A DNA stretch of 19,710 bases from Casp-actino8 sp046091365 (GTDB taxonomy: Bacteria > Actinomycetota > Acidimicrobiia > Acidimicrobiales > Ilumatobacteraceae), in contig JBJTBM010000057.1 of NCBI GenBank assembly GCA_046091365.1, positions 1-19,710 of the forward strand, given 5' to 3'. Each line of letters begins with the position of its first letter. Position 1 is the first letter of the stretch. Shown in pieces: positions 1 to 6,654 of the stretch. The position numbers were made by a program, and so were the translations under genes. The notes under the pieces were generated by a model. The model saw only the letters and a list, made by a program, of their open reading frames with translations, was not told where the DNA came from and made no database searches.

Positions 1-360
1 GACGAAAACCTCCCGTGATCCTCCGTTGGCATCGGACATGTTGAAGAGATTCGATCTCGAAGGCTCACGACCGGGTGTGACGGCATCGAAGGTATAGCCC
101 GGCTTCTGATCGAGGATCGTCTGCAGCTGAACATCGAGCGATGCTTCGCTCGAACCCGCGTCGACGGTGAACTCCGAACCACTGAACTTTTCGTGGATCA
201 CATCCGTGTACAGAATGATCAGACCGGTGAAGGCGAACCAGATCAAGACTGGAGCAATGACGACTCACGACAGGAAGTGAAGCCGCCACAGTCGCCGCCA
301 AAGACGACCGGATTCCTCACGGTCTTCGACTTCTACGGTCTCGAACTCGACTGATTCCAT
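1..360 (-). pseudogene. PepSY-associated membrane protein, interrupted by TGA, 3' end outside window
   Basis: The start is ATG at 360, fixed by an AAGGAG ribosome-binding site six bases upstream. The first 31 codons give an acidic N-terminus and a basic RLWRRLWRLHFLS stretch, then TGA at 265-267. Reading through the stop in the same frame continues at once into VVIAPVLIWFAFTGLIIL, a hydrophobic segment, and then a soluble domain to the window edge. The arrangement LHF(L/W)(S/A)G followed by a membrane helix is the usual first transmembrane segment of PepSY-associated TM proteins, which have a Gly where the TGA stands; GGA to TGA is one substitution. Family members are multi-pass membrane proteins, often linked to metal or redox processes, with an extracytoplasmic PepSY domain. 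The gene lies 46 bases after the anti-sigma gene and is probably cotranscribed with it. A sequencing error is possible. TGA recoding is unlikely because many genes in the window end in TGA. Confidence 0.7.
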
Positions 361-366
361 CTTCTT

Positions 367-372
367 CTCCTT
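367..372 (-). promoter_or_regulatory. Shine-Dalgarno site of the PepSY gene
   Basis: On the minus strand AAGGAG lies six bases before ATG at 360. It is one of the few strong Shine-Dalgarno sites in the window, where most first genes look leaderless. It supports 360 as the start rather than the in-frame ATG at 519, which lies inside the anti-sigma gene. Confidence 0.7.
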
Positions 373-406
373 GTTTCCTTTCGCCGATACCGATCGATTT
401 GCCCGA

Positions 407-1042
407 TCAGGCCGTGTCGCGCTGCCTATCGGCGAGTCGGGAGGCGACAGCGATCGGCCGATTGCTCGACTGCTTCCGCTCGGCATACGGTGCGGCGAGA
501 ATCCACAGAACCACCACACCGATCACCTCCGGTAGATGCCGCGCCTCACCGAGAAGCGGAACCTGACCGTTGAACAGGTCGACACTCGCACTGTTCGTCA
601 GGGCGACGACAAGAACACCCGCGACCGGAAGCATCATGCGAGCTCGCGTCGGTCTCACGACGACGATCATGAGCATCATCCCGAAGGCGATACTGAACGA
701 ACCAAGATGTCGTGCGTCGTGGGCCTTGACCGATCCATTTCCCATCATGTCGGGAACAGAGAACACCATGATCTCGAGGGCGCAGGTCGCAAGCACTGCA
801 CGGGCGATCGTCCATCTACCGAGGCCTGTGACGAGCCGAATTCGCTTCGCAATGGCGGGTTCGAGATCCGGCACGATTTCGGCTCGGCGCATCGATGAAC
901 GTCTGAGTTGATGTGCGAACTCCCAGAACTCCGCACACGACGCGCAGTCGGAAACGTGACTTTCGATCTCGGAAATCTCGGGACCATGGTCCTCACCGTC
1001 GACCAACGCGCTGATCGAAACCTGCCACTCATTGCAATCCAT
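407..1042 (-). CDS. Zinc-finger (ZAS) anti-sigma factor, integral membrane
   Basis: This 211-residue protein begins with a zf-HC2/ZAS domain that binds and holds an ECF sigma factor. The metal motif is complete: Cys3, then 25 residues, His29, three residues, Cys33, two residues, Cys36 (HVSDCASC). Four hydrophobic segments follow, near residues 78-96, 112-130, 136-153 and 170-187, so the ZAS domain should face the cytoplasm from a membrane-embedded C-terminal half. The second half (HLGSFSIAFG, RPTRARMMLPVAG) resembles the actinobacterial family of multi-pass zf-HC2 proteins paired with SigC-like sigma factors. The probable partner is the divergent sigma gene starting at 1112, which is frameshifted. 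The intact reading frame contrasts with the broken genes on both sides. What signal it senses cannot be read from the sequence. Confidence 0.85.
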   Translation of the reverse strand: MDCNEWQVSISALVDGEDHGPEISEIESHVSDCASCAEFWEFAHQLRRSSMRRAEIVPDLEPAIAKRIRLVTGLGRWTIARAVLATCALEIMVFSVPDMMGNGSVKAHDARHLGSFSIAFGMMLMIVVVRPTRARMMLPVAGVLVVALTNSASVDLFNGQVPLLGEARHLPEVIGVVVLWILAAPYAERKQSSNRPIAVASRLADRQRDTA

Positions 1043-1046
1043 CGGA

Positions 1047-1078
1047 AAAATAGTCGCCCCTGAATCCCGAAAAGTTCC
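1047..1078 (-). promoter_or_regulatory. Possible promoter of the anti-sigma/PepSY unit
   Basis: The minus strand carries GGAAC (1074-1078), 17 bases, then CGAC (1053-1056). This resembles an ECF-type -35/-10 pair and would suit autoregulation by the neighbouring sigma factor. An alternative is the AT-rich TATTTT at 1047-1052, four bases before ATG, as a leaderless -10. The two readings cannot be separated by eye. Confidence 0.25.
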
Positions 1079-1098
1079 CGAGAACCGGACCCAGATGC

Positions 1099-1104
1099 CA
1101 GAAT
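1099..1104 (+). promoter_or_regulatory. Possible leaderless -10 of the sigma gene
   Basis: CAGAAT ends seven bases before ATG at 1112, and no Shine-Dalgarno sequence is present. The spacing matches the other leaderless candidates in this window, but the first base departs from TANNNT. Confidence 0.3.
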
Positions 1105-1111
1105 CTCCCTC

Positions 1112-1641
1112 ATGTCGGTTACCGATCCGCTTCGAGCTCTCGTCGAACGGACCCTCGATGGGGACGAGCGGGCTTTCTCGATTCTCGTACGAGCGACGCA
1201 GGCGGACGTCTGGAGACTTTGTGATCTACTCGGTTCGCCCGCTGACCCCGACGATCTCACCCGGGAAACTTTCTTACGTGTCCACAAGTCGCTTCCGAAG
1301 TTTCGCGGAGAGTCGGCGGTGCGAACATGGATACTTTCCATCGCTCGTCGGGTCTGCGTCGATCACGTTCGAAGCCACATACGCCATCGCCGACTCGTAC
1401 AGCGGATCATCCAACTCGCACCTCCCGCCGAGACCACACCCACCCACGACCGCTCCACTGCAGATCTTCTCACCGGCCTCGAGGAGAATCGAAGGGAGGC
1501 TTTCGTACTCACCCAGTACCTTGGCCTGAACTACGAGGAAACAGCCGAGCATCTCGATTGCCCATCGGGACCATTCGCTCACGAGTCGCAAGGGCTCGTG
1601 CCGATCTCATGAATGCGTGGCGAGAGAGTTCGACCGGCTGA
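1112..1641 (+). pseudogene. SigC-like ECF sigma factor, frameshifted in region 4
   Basis: From ATG 1112 the protein has a normal sigma-70 region 2 (about residues 8-85; ATQADVWRLCDLL, DDLTRETFLRVHKSLPKF, VRTWILSIARRVCVDHVR), a linker, and the first half of region 4 (REAFVLTQYLGLNYEETAEHLDCP). At 1561-1563 the frame breaks. The expected continuation PIGTIRSRVARARADL is in the next frame and runs to a TGA at 1639-1641. Restoring one base in the CCC run at 1561-1563 would give a 176-residue ECF factor of normal length and close in style to mycobacterial SigC. As written, translation ends after 14 foreign residues (stop about 1612) and loses the region-4 recognition helix that reads the -35 element. 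The gene diverges from its probable anti-sigma factor, which is unusual because the pair is commonly cotranscribed. A homopolymer sequencing error is the main alternative to true decay. Confidence 0.8.
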
Positions 1642-1647
1642 GACGAC

Positions 1648-2454
1648 CTACTTCAGCAGCAGGGTCTCGACGCGTCGCGCGGCCACCGACAGTCCCACGA
1701 CGGCCATCGCCACGAGAACCGCCACGTGCACGAACATGCCCCACGACGCGATGCCGAGGCTCGCACCACGCACCAACGCGGCACCGTGATAGAGGGGACT
1801 CGCCTGCACGATCCAACCGAAGTCGCCGTACGAGGACAGGGGGTAGAAAGTGGCCGAGAACAAGAAGAGAGGGAGCATCACCGTGGGCACCCAGTCGAAG
1901 TCGGCCCACGAGCGCATGTACGTCGTGAGCGCCATGCCCACCGCGGCGAACGCCAGGCCGATCAGGAGACACGCCGGCAAAGCCGCCAGCACCCACCACG
2001 AACCGGCCATGCCGAGCACCGCGAGACAGAGCAGGAACGACACCGAATAGATGAACCCGCGCAGCATGGCCCAGGCGATCTCGCCGACTGCCACGTCGGC
2101 GGCACCCATCGGAGACGCGAGCATCGCGTCGTACGCCTTCGAATGGCGCAACTTGAAGTAGATGTTCATCGTGCTGTCGTAGACCGCGCCGTTCATTGCC
2201 GAACTGGCGAGCAGCGCCGGGGCCACGAAGTCGGCGTAGTCGATCGCCCGTCCGGCGAAGTCGACGTCACCGATGAGGGCCCCGAACCCGATGCGGATAG
2301 AGAGCAGATAGAAGAGCGGCTCGAAGAAGCCCGAAATCAACACCATCGGCGTGCGCCGATAAATGATCGAGTTCCGCTCGACCACCCGTTGTGGACGACG
2401 AGCGGTACGCAGGATCGGCGGAGTGATTCGCCAGAGGAGGGCGTCACGGCTCAT
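1648..2454 (-). CDS. ABC-2 type transporter permease (second permease)
   Basis: This 268-residue integral membrane subunit of an ABC exporter starts at ATG 2454, overlapping the upstream permease stop by ATGA; the longer open frame reaching 2811 is only the reading overlap. An amphipathic N-terminal stretch (VVERNSIIYRRTPMVLISGFFEPLFYLLSI) is followed by about six hydrophobic helices. The family signature region near the C-terminus reads LPLFLFSATFYPLSSYGDFGWIVQASPLYHGAALVRG, typical of ABC-2/NodJ-like permeases. With the other permease and the ATPase it should form one exporter: two different permeases and an ATPase dimer. The substrate cannot be predicted; relatives export lipids, drugs or oligosaccharides. 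The gene ends six bases from the end of the convergent sigma gene. Confidence 0.88.
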   Translation of the reverse strand: MSRDALLWRITPPILRTARRPQRVVERNSIIYRRTPMVLISGFFEPLFYLLSIRIGFGALIGDVDFAGRAIDYADFVAPALLASSAMNGAVYDSTMNIYFKLRHSKAYDAMLASPMGAADVAVGEIAWAMLRGFIYSVSFLLCLAVLGMAGSWWVLAALPACLLIGLAFAAVGMALTTYMRSWADFDWVPTVMLPLFLFSATFYPLSSYGDFGWIVQASPLYHGAALVRGASLGIASWGMFVHVAVLVAMAVVGLSVAARRVETLLLK

Positions 2455-3239
2455 CGGTAGAGCCTCCGGGCGAACAATCGCGAGCACAAGAACCAGCCGG
2501 GAACCAACCAGGCGACCAGCACGGCGAGGTGCACGACGGCGGCGGCGACGCCGAGCGTATGCAGGATGAAGCCCCGGCACAGTTCGACCCCGTGCCAGAG
2601 GGGGGTCACCCAGGCGACGGGACGCAACAACTCGGGCAGCGAGTCGACGGGATAGAAGGCGCCCCCGAAGAGGAACAGCGGGGTGATCACGAGACGCTGC
2701 ACGTTGGAGAGCGAGATTTCGTACTCGCGGCTCGCGGCCCACGCCGTGATCCACGCCGTGAACACCAGACCACAGAACATCGCGGCGGGCACCGCGGGAA
2801 CGATCCCCCACGAGCGCGTGTCAGGGTGGACGGCCAGAACGACCGCCACGCCGCCGACGGCGATCCCCATGCGCACACCGAGCCACAGGAACTGACCGCG
2901 CACCACTTGGGGGGCGGTCAGGCGGGTGGCGGCCATCGCTTCGTACGTGCCGTCCCACTTGAAACCACCCAGGACCGGCCAGAGCGACTCGCCGGCGGCG
3001 GTGAGCATGGCCGTGGTGGCGAGCAGACCCGGCCCGAGGAACGCCGCATACGAGACGTCGCCGAGGGCCGCGGCCGACGAGGCCCGACCGTCCACCAGGG
3101 ATCCGACACCGAGACCCATGCCGAGAAAGAACAGCAGGGGCTGCAGGAAACTCAGGGTGAGGTTCGTTTTCCAGATGCGCTTCAAGAGCAGCATCTGCAT
3201 CTCGAGCACGCGCACCGACGCCGGGGTGGACACGTTCAT
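2451..3239 (-). CDS. ABC-2 type transporter permease (first permease)
   Basis: This 262-residue membrane protein lies in the middle of the exporter operon. Its ATG at 3239 overlaps the ATPase stop, and its TGA at 2451-2453 overlaps the start of the second permease, so translation of all three is probably coupled. Hydrophobic segments include LSFLQPLLFFLGMGLGVG, YAAFLGPGLLATTAML, MGIAVGGVAVVLAV, IVPAVPAAMFCGLVF and a final helix near residues 230-250. The motif LFLFGGAFYPVDSLPELL followed by TPLWHGVELCRG is the ABC-2/NodJ hallmark and parallels the same region in the second permease, showing that the two are diverged paralogues. The family moves substrate outward across the cytoplasmic membrane. 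The cargo is unknown. Confidence 0.9.
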   Translation of the reverse strand: MNVSTPASVRVLEMQMLLLKRIWKTNLTLSFLQPLLFFLGMGLGVGSLVDGRASSAAALGDVSYAAFLGPGLLATTAMLTAAGESLWPVLGGFKWDGTYEAMAATRLTAPQVVRGQFLWLGVRMGIAVGGVAVVLAVHPDTRSWGIVPAVPAAMFCGLVFTAWITAWAASREYEISLSNVQRLVITPLFLFGGAFYPVDSLPELLRPVAWVTPLWHGVELCRGFILHTLGVAAAVVHLAVLVAWLVPGWFLCSRLFARRLYR

Positions 3240-4165
3240 TCCTCCAACGAACGCCCGGTGAGGCGCAAGAAGACGTCCTCGAGCGAGCTGCGTCGCACCA
3301 ACGAACTCTCCGGTTGCAGGTCGCGCGCGTGAACCTGGTGGAGAGCGGCCTCCCCGTCGTCGGCGTACACCAGCACGCGGTCGGCCAGCACCTCGAGTCG
3401 TTCGCCGATGCCGACGAGCTGAGGCTCGTACTCGGCGTTGCGACCGGCTCCGAATCGCAACTCGAGCACCTCACGCGTGGAATAACGCGAGATCAGATCG
3501 CGGGGCGAGCCCTCGGCGACGATCCGCCCGGCGTCCATGACCACCAATCGATCACAAAGTTGCTCGGCCTCGTCCATGTAATGCGTGGTCAACACGAGCG
3601 TGACCCCCTGCTGTTTCAGCCGGTAGAGCCGGTCCCACAGGATGTGACGCGCCTGGGGGTCGAGGCCGGTGGTGGGCTCGTCGAGCAGGAGCATCTCCGG
3701 TCGGTTCATGAGTCCGCGCGCGATCGTCAGTCGACGCTTCATGCCCCCGCTGAGCGCGTCGACCTTCCCGCCGGCACGATCGGACAACTGCACGAAGTCC
3801 AGCAATTCACGGGCCCGTTCGCGACACTCGGCGCGCGGAATGTCGAAGTAGCGGCCGTAGATCACGAGGTTGTCGAGTGGACTCAGTTCGCCGTCGAGAT
3901 TGTCGGCCTGCGGGACGACACCCAATCGGTTGCGGATCTCGCTGCCATGCGTGGCGGGGTCGAGCCCGAGAATGCGCAACGTGCCCGAGGTGATCGGCGA
4001 CACTCCGGCGATCATTCGCATGGTGCTCGATTTACCCGCGCCGTTCGGACCGAGGAATCCGAACGACTCGCCCGGGATCACCTCGATGTCGATGCCTTTC
4101 ACCGCCTCGAAGTCACCGAACCGCTTGACGAGTGAGCGAGCCAGGATCACGGGCGTATCAGTCAC
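3236..4165 (-). CDS. ABC transporter ATP-binding protein (DrrA/NodI-like)
   Basis: This 309-residue nucleotide-binding subunit powers the exporter encoded downstream. It shows Walker A GPNGAGKSS (about 39-47), a Q-loop region (GVVPQADNLD), the ABC signature LSGGMKRRLTIARG, Walker B MLLLDEPTTGLD and the H-loop TTHYMDEAEQLCD. A C-terminal extension of about 80 residues (after residue 220) matches the accessory domain of DrrA/NodI-type ATPases. The start is GTG at 4165: TAGTGT lies six bases upstream and no Shine-Dalgarno site is visible, consistent with a leaderless transcript for the three-gene operon. Members export drugs, lipids or Nod factors; the wide spread of this subfamily in actinobacteria prevents a substrate call. 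Confidence 0.95.
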   Translation of the reverse strand: MTDTPVILARSLVKRFGDFEAVKGIDIEVIPGESFGFLGPNGAGKSSTMRMIAGVSPITSGTLRILGLDPATHGSEIRNRLGVVPQADNLDGELSPLDNLVIYGRYFDIPRAECRERARELLDFVQLSDRAGGKVDALSGGMKRRLTIARGLMNRPEMLLLDEPTTGLDPQARHILWDRLYRLKQQGVTLVLTTHYMDEAEQLCDRLVVMDAGRIVAEGSPRDLISRYSTREVLELRFGAGRNAEYEPQLVGIGERLEVLADRVLVYADDGEAALHQVHARDLQPESSLVRRSSLEDVFLRLTGRSLEE

Positions 4166-4171
4166 CGCAAC

Positions 4172-4177
4172 ACACTA
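4172..4177 (-). promoter_or_regulatory. Leaderless -10 of the ABC exporter operon
   Basis: TAGTGT on the minus strand ends six bases before GTG 4165. It sits in a 50-base divergent gap that also holds the -10 of the GNAT gene. Confidence 0.5.
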
Positions 4178-4203
4178 GTTCCGAGCCCTCGACGACCACC
4201 AGC

Positions 4204-4209
4204 TAGTTT
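4204..4209 (+). promoter_or_regulatory. Leaderless -10 of the GNAT gene
   Basis: TAGTTT ends six bases before ATG 4216, with no Shine-Dalgarno sequence between. It supports 4216 over the internal ATG at 4228. Confidence 0.5.
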
Positions 4210-4215
4210 CCTCGC

Positions 4216-4701
4216 ATGCCGAGCGAGATGATCCGTGACATGACACTCGACGATCTCGCCGTCGTTCACACCATCAACGAGGAGAACGTCCCGGCCGTCG
4301 GCCAGGAGACACTCGACGACCTGCGGGCGATCCACGCGGTGTGCACAATGAACATCGTGGCCGAGGTCGACGGCGTGGTGGTGGGGTTCTGCATGGTGAT
4401 GCCCCCCGGCACGAGTTACGCGAGCCCGAACTACACCTTCTTCTGCGATCGGTACGACGATTTCGGGTACCTCGACCGCGTGGCGATCACCGCGAGCCAT
4501 CAAGGTCTCGGCATCGGTGCCCGGCTCTACCGCGAAGTCGAGCGACGGGCAACCAGCGAATGGTTCGCCCTGGAGGTGAACGTGAAACCGCCCAACGAGG
4601 GTTCGATGCGATTCCATCTCCGCGAGGGTTTCCACGAGGTCGACCAGATGGAGACCCGACCGGGCAAAGTCGTCAGCCTGATGATCAAACGCTTGCGCTG
4701 A
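4216..4701 (+). CDS. GNAT family N-acetyltransferase
   Basis: This 161-residue single-domain protein of the Gcn5-related acetyltransferase fold transfers acetyl from acetyl-CoA to an amine. The acetyl-CoA binding motif A is clear: LDRVAITASHQGLGIGARLY (about residues 92-111), with the Q-x-x-G-x-G pyrophosphate loop. The preceding strand (IVAEVDGVVVGFCMVM) and the C-terminal NEGSMRFHLREGFHEVDQ segment are also standard; the latter is motif B, where the N-x-x-x-x-x-F-Y/H-x-x-x-GF pattern contacts CoA. The substrate could be a small molecule or a protein N-terminus and is not predictable. It is a single-gene unit, divergent from the ABC operon and ending directly against the omega-amidase gene with no base between the two stop codons. 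Confidence 0.92.
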   Translation: MPSEMIRDMTLDDLAVVHTINEENVPAVGQETLDDLRAIHAVCTMNIVAEVDGVVVGFCMVMPPGTSYASPNYTFFCDRYDDFGYLDRVAITASHQGLGIGARLYREVERRATSEWFALEVNVKPPNEGSMRFHLREGFHEVDQMETRPGKVVSLMIKRLR

Positions 4702-4707
4702 TCAGCG
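4696..4707. repeat. Perfect 12-base palindrome across two convergent stop codons
   Basis: CGCTGATCAGCG is its own reverse complement and is centred on the junction of the GNAT stop (4699-4701) and the omega-amidase stop (4702-4704). TGATCA is automatic when two TGA stops abut; the three extra matching bases on each side are not. As RNA it could form only a short stem, so terminator function is uncertain. Confidence 0.45.
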
Positions 4708-5466
4708 GCGGTCCTGCAGGAACGGAAAGCGGGTTCGCACCGCGGTCACCTCGGCCGGATCCACGTCGGCGTAAAGAATGGTCTCTCCGCGGTCCGTGCC
4801 GTCGGCCAGCAGATCGCCGTTCGGACCGAACACCTTGCTGTCACCGACGTACTCGAGCGACCCACCGGAGCCGACCCGGTTGCACCCCACGACGTACGCC
4901 TGATTCTCGATGGCCCGCGCCCGCAACAACGCCATCCAGTGCTCGCGTCGCGAAACCGGCCAGTTGGCCGGTACCACGTAGAGATCGGTGTCGTGGGCGA
5001 GTTGCCAGAACTCGTCGGCGAACCGCAGGTCGTAACACACGAAGAGACTCGTGCGCACTCCGGCGATGTCGACGGTGACGAGACCGTCCCCGGGACGCAC
5101 GTGGGTGTGCTCACCACCGTACGTGAACGGATGGATCTTGCGGTATCGATGCGTCGTTCCGTCGGGTTCGGCCACCACGAGCGTGTTGGACGGTCGCGGG
5201 TCCGGGCCGGGCGTTCGTTCGGGACACGTGCCCGCCACGACCACCGAGTGCTCCCGCGACATCGCCGCGAGGAAGGTCGACGACGGACCGCCGACCTCCT
5301 CGGCGAAGCGTGGATCCTCGACGGCGAAGCCCGTCGAGAAGGTCTCCGAGAGCACCACGAATCCGGCGCCGTTGCGTGCCGCCTCGGCGATGAGCGGCGC
5401 CAAGTGCTCGAAGTTCGCCTCGCGGTCACACCACGAGATGTCGTGTTGAATCGCAGCCAGCCTCAC
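4702..5466 (-). CDS. Carbon-nitrogen hydrolase, probable omega-amidase (Nit2/YafV-like)
   Basis: This 254-residue nitrilase-superfamily enzyme starts at GTG 5466, overlapping the aminotransferase stop (GTGA). The catalytic triad is visible: Glu41 (VVLSETFSTGF), Lys110 (RYRKIHPFTYGGE) and Cys144 (TSLFVCYDLRF). The SETFSTGF and CYDLRF(P/A)EFWQL contexts match YafV/Nit2-type omega-amidases, which hydrolyse alpha-ketoglutaramate or alpha-ketosuccinamate to the free keto-acid and ammonia. The enzyme removes the product made when glutamine donates its amino group in transamination and so pulls such reactions forward. Being translationally coupled to a methionine/glutamine-type aminotransferase fits this role and recalls the reported MtnE/MtnU pairing in methionine salvage. 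A general amidase is the alternative. It is the last gene of the cdd operon. Confidence 0.87.
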   Translation of the reverse strand: MRLAAIQHDISWCDREANFEHLAPLIAEAARNGAGFVVLSETFSTGFAVEDPRFAEEVGGPSSTFLAAMSREHSVVVAGTCPERTPGPDPRPSNTLVVAEPDGTTHRYRKIHPFTYGGEHTHVRPGDGLVTVDIAGVRTSLFVCYDLRFADEFWQLAHDTDLYVVPANWPVSRREHWMALLRARAIENQAYVVGCNRVGSGGSLEYVGDSKVFGPNGDLLADGTDRGETILYADVDPAEVTAVRTRFPFLQDRR

Positions 5467-6644
5467 GCACCCGCCCCCTTCAGTCGTTCGACCGCCTCGT
5501 CGATCACCGACTCGCGTTTGCAGAACGCGAATCGCACCAGATGTCGACCCTCGTGCTCGTGGGCTCGGTCGTAGAAGACCACGTTGGGGACGGCGACCAC
5601 CCCACACCGGTCGGGTAACTGGCGGCAGAACGCGTAACCGTCTCCGTCGGGTCGCACATTGCGGATGTCGACGGTGACGAAGTACGTGCCGCGCGGTCGG
5701 AACGCCTCGAAGCCCGCGGCTACCAGCCCGGACATCAAACGGTCGCGCTTGCGCCGCAGATCGTCCGCCAACTCGACGAAGTACGAGTCGGGCAGACGAA
5801 GTCCGACCGCGATCGCCGGCTGGAACGGACCCGAAGAAACGTACGTGAGGAACTGCTTGGCCGCTCGCGCCGCCGCCACGAGACCCGCGGGACCGCACAC
5901 CCAGCCCACCTTCCAGCCGGTCGTGTTGAAGGTCTTGCCCCCGCTGCTGACGACGAGCGTGCGCTCCCACATGCCCGGCAGACTCGCGATCGACACGTGT
6001 CGGGCACCGTCGTACACCAAGTGCTCGTACACCTCATCGGAGACGACGATGAGGTCGCGTTCGATCGCCAACTCGGCGATCGCGCGCAACTCGTCGATCT
6101 CGAGCACCGCACCGGTCGGGTTGTGCGGAGAGTTCACGAGGATCATCCGCGTGCGTTCGGTGACTGCGGCCCGCAACGCGTCGACGTCGAGTCGGTAGTC
6201 CGGTGGCCGCAGCGTGACCGGACGCGTGCTCGCCCCGGCCAAGGCGATACAAGCCTGGTAACTGTCGTACATCGGCTCGAGAAGCACCACCTCGTCACCG
6301 GTCTCGAGGATTCCGAGCAGACAGCCGGCCAGCGCCTCGGTCGCTCCGGCGGTGACCAGGATTTCGCCGTCGGGGTCGTACTCGAGACCGTGGAACCGAC
6401 GCTGATGCTCCGAGATCGCCGACCGCAGATCGGCGATGCCGGGGCCGGGCGGATACTGGTTCTGGCCCGACTCGATCGCCGCGATCGCCGCGTCGAGTAC
6501 CACACGCGGACCGTCGTAATCGGGGAAACCTTGACCGAGATTGAGCGCGCCCGTCTCGTTCGCCAGCGCGGTCATCTCGGCGAAGATGGTCGACCCGAAC
6601 CCCCGCAACCGAATGGTGAGATGCGATTCCCTCACGTCGGCCAT
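5463..6644 (-). CDS. PLP-dependent class I/II aminotransferase (glutamine/methionine or DapC type)
   Basis: This 393-residue fold-type I aminotransferase starts at ATG 6644, ten bases after the deoC stop. Key landmarks are LNLGQGFPDYDGP near the N-terminus, NQYPPGPGIADLR, the cofactor-contact NSPHNPTGAV, SDEVYEHLVYDG, and the Schiff-base lysine in SSGGKTFNTTGWKVGW (Lys about 237). The sequence resembles kynurenine/glutamine transaminase and YbdL/MtnE proteins, and also actinobacterial Rv0858c-like N-succinyldiaminopimelate aminotransferases, which share the same body. The overlapping omega-amidase gene favours glutamine as amino donor, for example with 4-methylthio-2-oxobutyrate or another keto-acid as acceptor. 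The frame is intact and of normal length. The longer open frame up to 6839 overlaps deoC and has no start signal. Confidence 0.9.
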   Translation of the reverse strand: MADVRESHLTIRLRGFGSTIFAEMTALANETGALNLGQGFPDYDGPRVVLDAAIAAIESGQNQYPPGPGIADLRSAISEHQRRFHGLEYDPDGEILVTAGATEALAGCLLGILETGDEVVLLEPMYDSYQACIALAGASTRPVTLRPPDYRLDVDALRAAVTERTRMILVNSPHNPTGAVLEIDELRAIAELAIERDLIVVSDEVYEHLVYDGARHVSIASLPGMWERTLVVSSGGKTFNTTGWKVGWVCGPAGLVAAARAAKQFLTYVSSGPFQPAIAVGLRLPDSYFVELADDLRRKRDRLMSGLVAAGFEAFRPRGTYFVTVDIRNVRPDGDGYAFCRQLPDRCGVVAVPNVVFYDRAHEHEGRHLVRFAFCKRESVIDEAVERLKGAGA

Positions 6645-6654
6645 GGGTCCAAGG

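Noticed and set aside
265..267. TGA recoded as glycine or another amino acid
   Set aside because: Many intact genes here end in TGA, often in ATGA or GTGA overlaps, so the standard code applies.
1726..3332. Plus-strand open frames opposite the ABC permeases
   Set aside because: They are rich in His, Arg, Glu and Gln with no domains; they mirror membrane-protein codons on the other strand.
5467..5970. N-terminal extension of the omega-amidase
   Set aside because: The open frame continues upstream into the aminotransferase gene, but nitrilase proteins begin at the AAIQ segment, and GTG 5466 overlaps the upstream stop.
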